From contig JAKACR010000035.1 in assembly GCA_021821225.1 (NCBI GenBank), positions 1 through 16,002 on the forward strand: a DNA stretch of 16,002 nucleotides. The letters are read 5' to 3'. Source of the DNA: Bacillota bacterium (GTDB taxonomy: Bacteria > Bacillota > Bacilli > Alicyclobacillales > SLC66). The notes below the pieces were generated by a model that did no database searches, had not been told where the DNA came from, and worked only from the letters and a program-made list of their open reading frames with translations. Every line of letters begins with the position of its first letter. Within the stretch, counting starts at the first letter, position 1. Positions 15,110 to 16,002 of this stretch are shown here, piece after piece. The translations under genes were made by a program, and so were the position numbers.

Positions 15110-15161
15110 GTGTGGATGGGCCGCGCCGGACGGACGGCGGCGCGATACAGGGGGGCGTACC

Positions 15162-16002
15162 TTGAGACGAGGGATTGTGCTGCTGGTGACGGCTACGGTG
15201 TTGTGGAGCGGGAACTACATCGCCGGCCGGGTGCTCGCGCCGGCGATGTCCGCTTACCTGCTAAACGGCATTCGGTGGGCCGTATCGGCTGTCCTGCTGT
15301 GGGTACTGGCGGACGTCCGGCATGTGCGTCCGCCCCTGCGAAGAAAATGGAAAGAACTGTCGCTCCTCGGGTTCGTCGGGATGTTTCTGTTTTCCACTCT
15401 GACGTATCTCGGATTGCATTCCGTGCCCGCCGCCCAGGCCGGGATGATCTCCGGATCAATTCCCATTGTCATCCTGTTGCTTGGCGTGCTGATCCTGCGC
15501 GAAAGGCCGGCGAGGGCCGTCTGGTTCGGCGTACTTTTGTCCGTGGCGGGCGTTGTCATCCTCGTCGGCGCGGACGGTCCGACCCGCGCCGGACTGTCGG
15601 GCGGGGACATGCTGCTGGTCGGGGCGGCTGTCGCCTGGGGGCTGTATACGGTGCTCGGCAAGCGGCTTTGCGCCGATCTTGACCCGCTGGCGGTCACGGC
15701 GGGAGCCGCCGTCTACGGGGCGCTGCCGAGTCTCGCGGCGGGTCTGTGGTCGCTCGCAGGCACTCCGGTGCAGATGACGCCGGTTGCCTGGCTGTGCCTG
15801 CTGTACGTGAGCACGGCGGCGTCCGTCGCGGCGTACTGGCTCTGGACGTCCGGCGTTCATGCGGTGGGGGCGAGCGTGGCGGCGCCGTTTCTGAACCTGC
15901 TTCCGGTTTGGACGGTCGTGTTTGGTCTGCTGCTGTTGCGGGAGCACGTCACGCCGATCCAAGGGCTTGGCGGTCTTGTCACGGTGGCGGGCGCCGTGTG
16001 GG
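15162..16002 (+). CDS. DMT-superfamily (EamA) transporter, 3' end beyond the window
   Basis: Membrane exporter or permease of the drug/metabolite transporter superfamily; substrate unknown. The 280 residues present cover nearly all of the usual 290-300. The sequence starts MRRGIVLLVTATVLWSGNYIAGRVLAP, the typical first helix of EamA proteins, and shows the two-repeat layout: repeat one includes TYLGLHSVPAAQAGMISGSIPIVILLLGVLILRERP, and repeat two includes GDMLLVGAAVAWGLYTVLGKR and GASVAAPFLNLLPVWTVVFGLLLLREH. About ten helices are expected. The TTG start is preferred because AGGGGGG lies about 7 bases upstream; an in-frame ATG at 15105 would add 19 charged residues and overlaps a -10 element. 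It diverges from the thiC leader. No riboswitch is seen on its side, so a link with thiamine precursors is not supported. Confidence 0.85.
   Translation, partial: MRRGIVLLVTATVLWSGNYIAGRVLAPAMSAYLLNGIRWAVSAVLLWVLADVRHVRPPLRRKWKELSLLGFVGMFLFSTLTYLGLHSVPAAQAGMISGSIPIVILLLGVLILRERPARAVWFGVLLSVAGVVILVGADGPTRAGLSGGDMLLVGAAVAWGLYTVLGKRLCADLDPLAVTAGAAVYGALPSLAAGLWSLAGTPVQMTPVAWLCLLYVSTAASVAAYWLWTSGVHAVGASVAAPFLNLLPVWTVVFGLLLLREHVTPIQGLGGLVTVAGAVW

Noticed and set aside
15105..15161. N-terminal extension of the EamA transporter from the ATG at 15105
   Set aside because: The ATG lies in a -10-like TATGAT, lacks a spaced ribosome binding site and would put charged residues before the first helix; the TTG at 15162 has a strong site.

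Overview
The window reads as a chromosomal segment of a GC-rich, spore-forming Firmicute, most likely of the Alicyclobacillaceae type (Alicyclobacillus, Kyrpidia, Tumebacillus and relatives). This is inferred from purine-rich Shine-Dalgarno sites with many GTG/TTG starts, a SleL/YaaH-like family 18 glycosidase, a Bacillus-type branched-chain keto acid dehydrogenase operon, and a TPP riboswitch that works through an intrinsic terminator. Only family recognition was available, so the genus is a guess.

Layout. Bases 1-51 are a perfect 22-bp hairpin terminator. A membrane-anchored GH18 hydrolase (minus) and a two-helix membrane protein with a possible degenerate Mrr-like domain (plus) diverge from about 1.5 kb, followed by a small 59-codon ORF. 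At 3.2-5.1 kb lies a molybdenum cofactor locus: a MoaD-MoaE fusion (minus) diverging from moaC-mogA (plus), with two mirror-image extended -10 promoters between them. At 5.1-11.6 kb is a complete branched-chain 2-oxoacid dehydrogenase operon: E3 (lpd), E1 alpha, E1 beta, E2, then lipA, which makes the lipoyl cofactor that E2 carries. It is preceded by three tandem 10-bp repeats and a leader hairpin. A 398-bp repeat-rich, highly structured non-coding block separates E1 alpha from E1 beta. At 11.6-12.8 kb a small rhodanese has a consensus promoter whose spacer holds a CsoR/CstR-like palindrome, followed by an ICMT/PEMT-family membrane methyltransferase. At 12.9-15.0 kb thiC (minus) sits behind a TPP riboswitch and attenuator. 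From 15.16 kb a DMT/EamA transporter runs off the window.

How the genes fit together. The central operon should turn branched-chain 2-oxo acids into the acyl-CoA primers of branched fatty acids. It couples the enzyme to lipoyl synthesis instead of to the ptb-bcd-buk genes that precede it in Bacillus subtilis. The E1 subunits need thiamine diphosphate, whose pyrimidine branch starts with ThiC further right. The molybdopterin genes serve an enzyme not seen here.

Most of the window is ordinary housekeeping metabolism. I did not find a clear new multi-gene system. The parts that conventional annotation does not explain are the structured insert inside the dehydrogenase operon, the tandem repeats upstream of it, the Mrr-like membrane protein, and the likely persulfide-responsive operator at the rhodanese.
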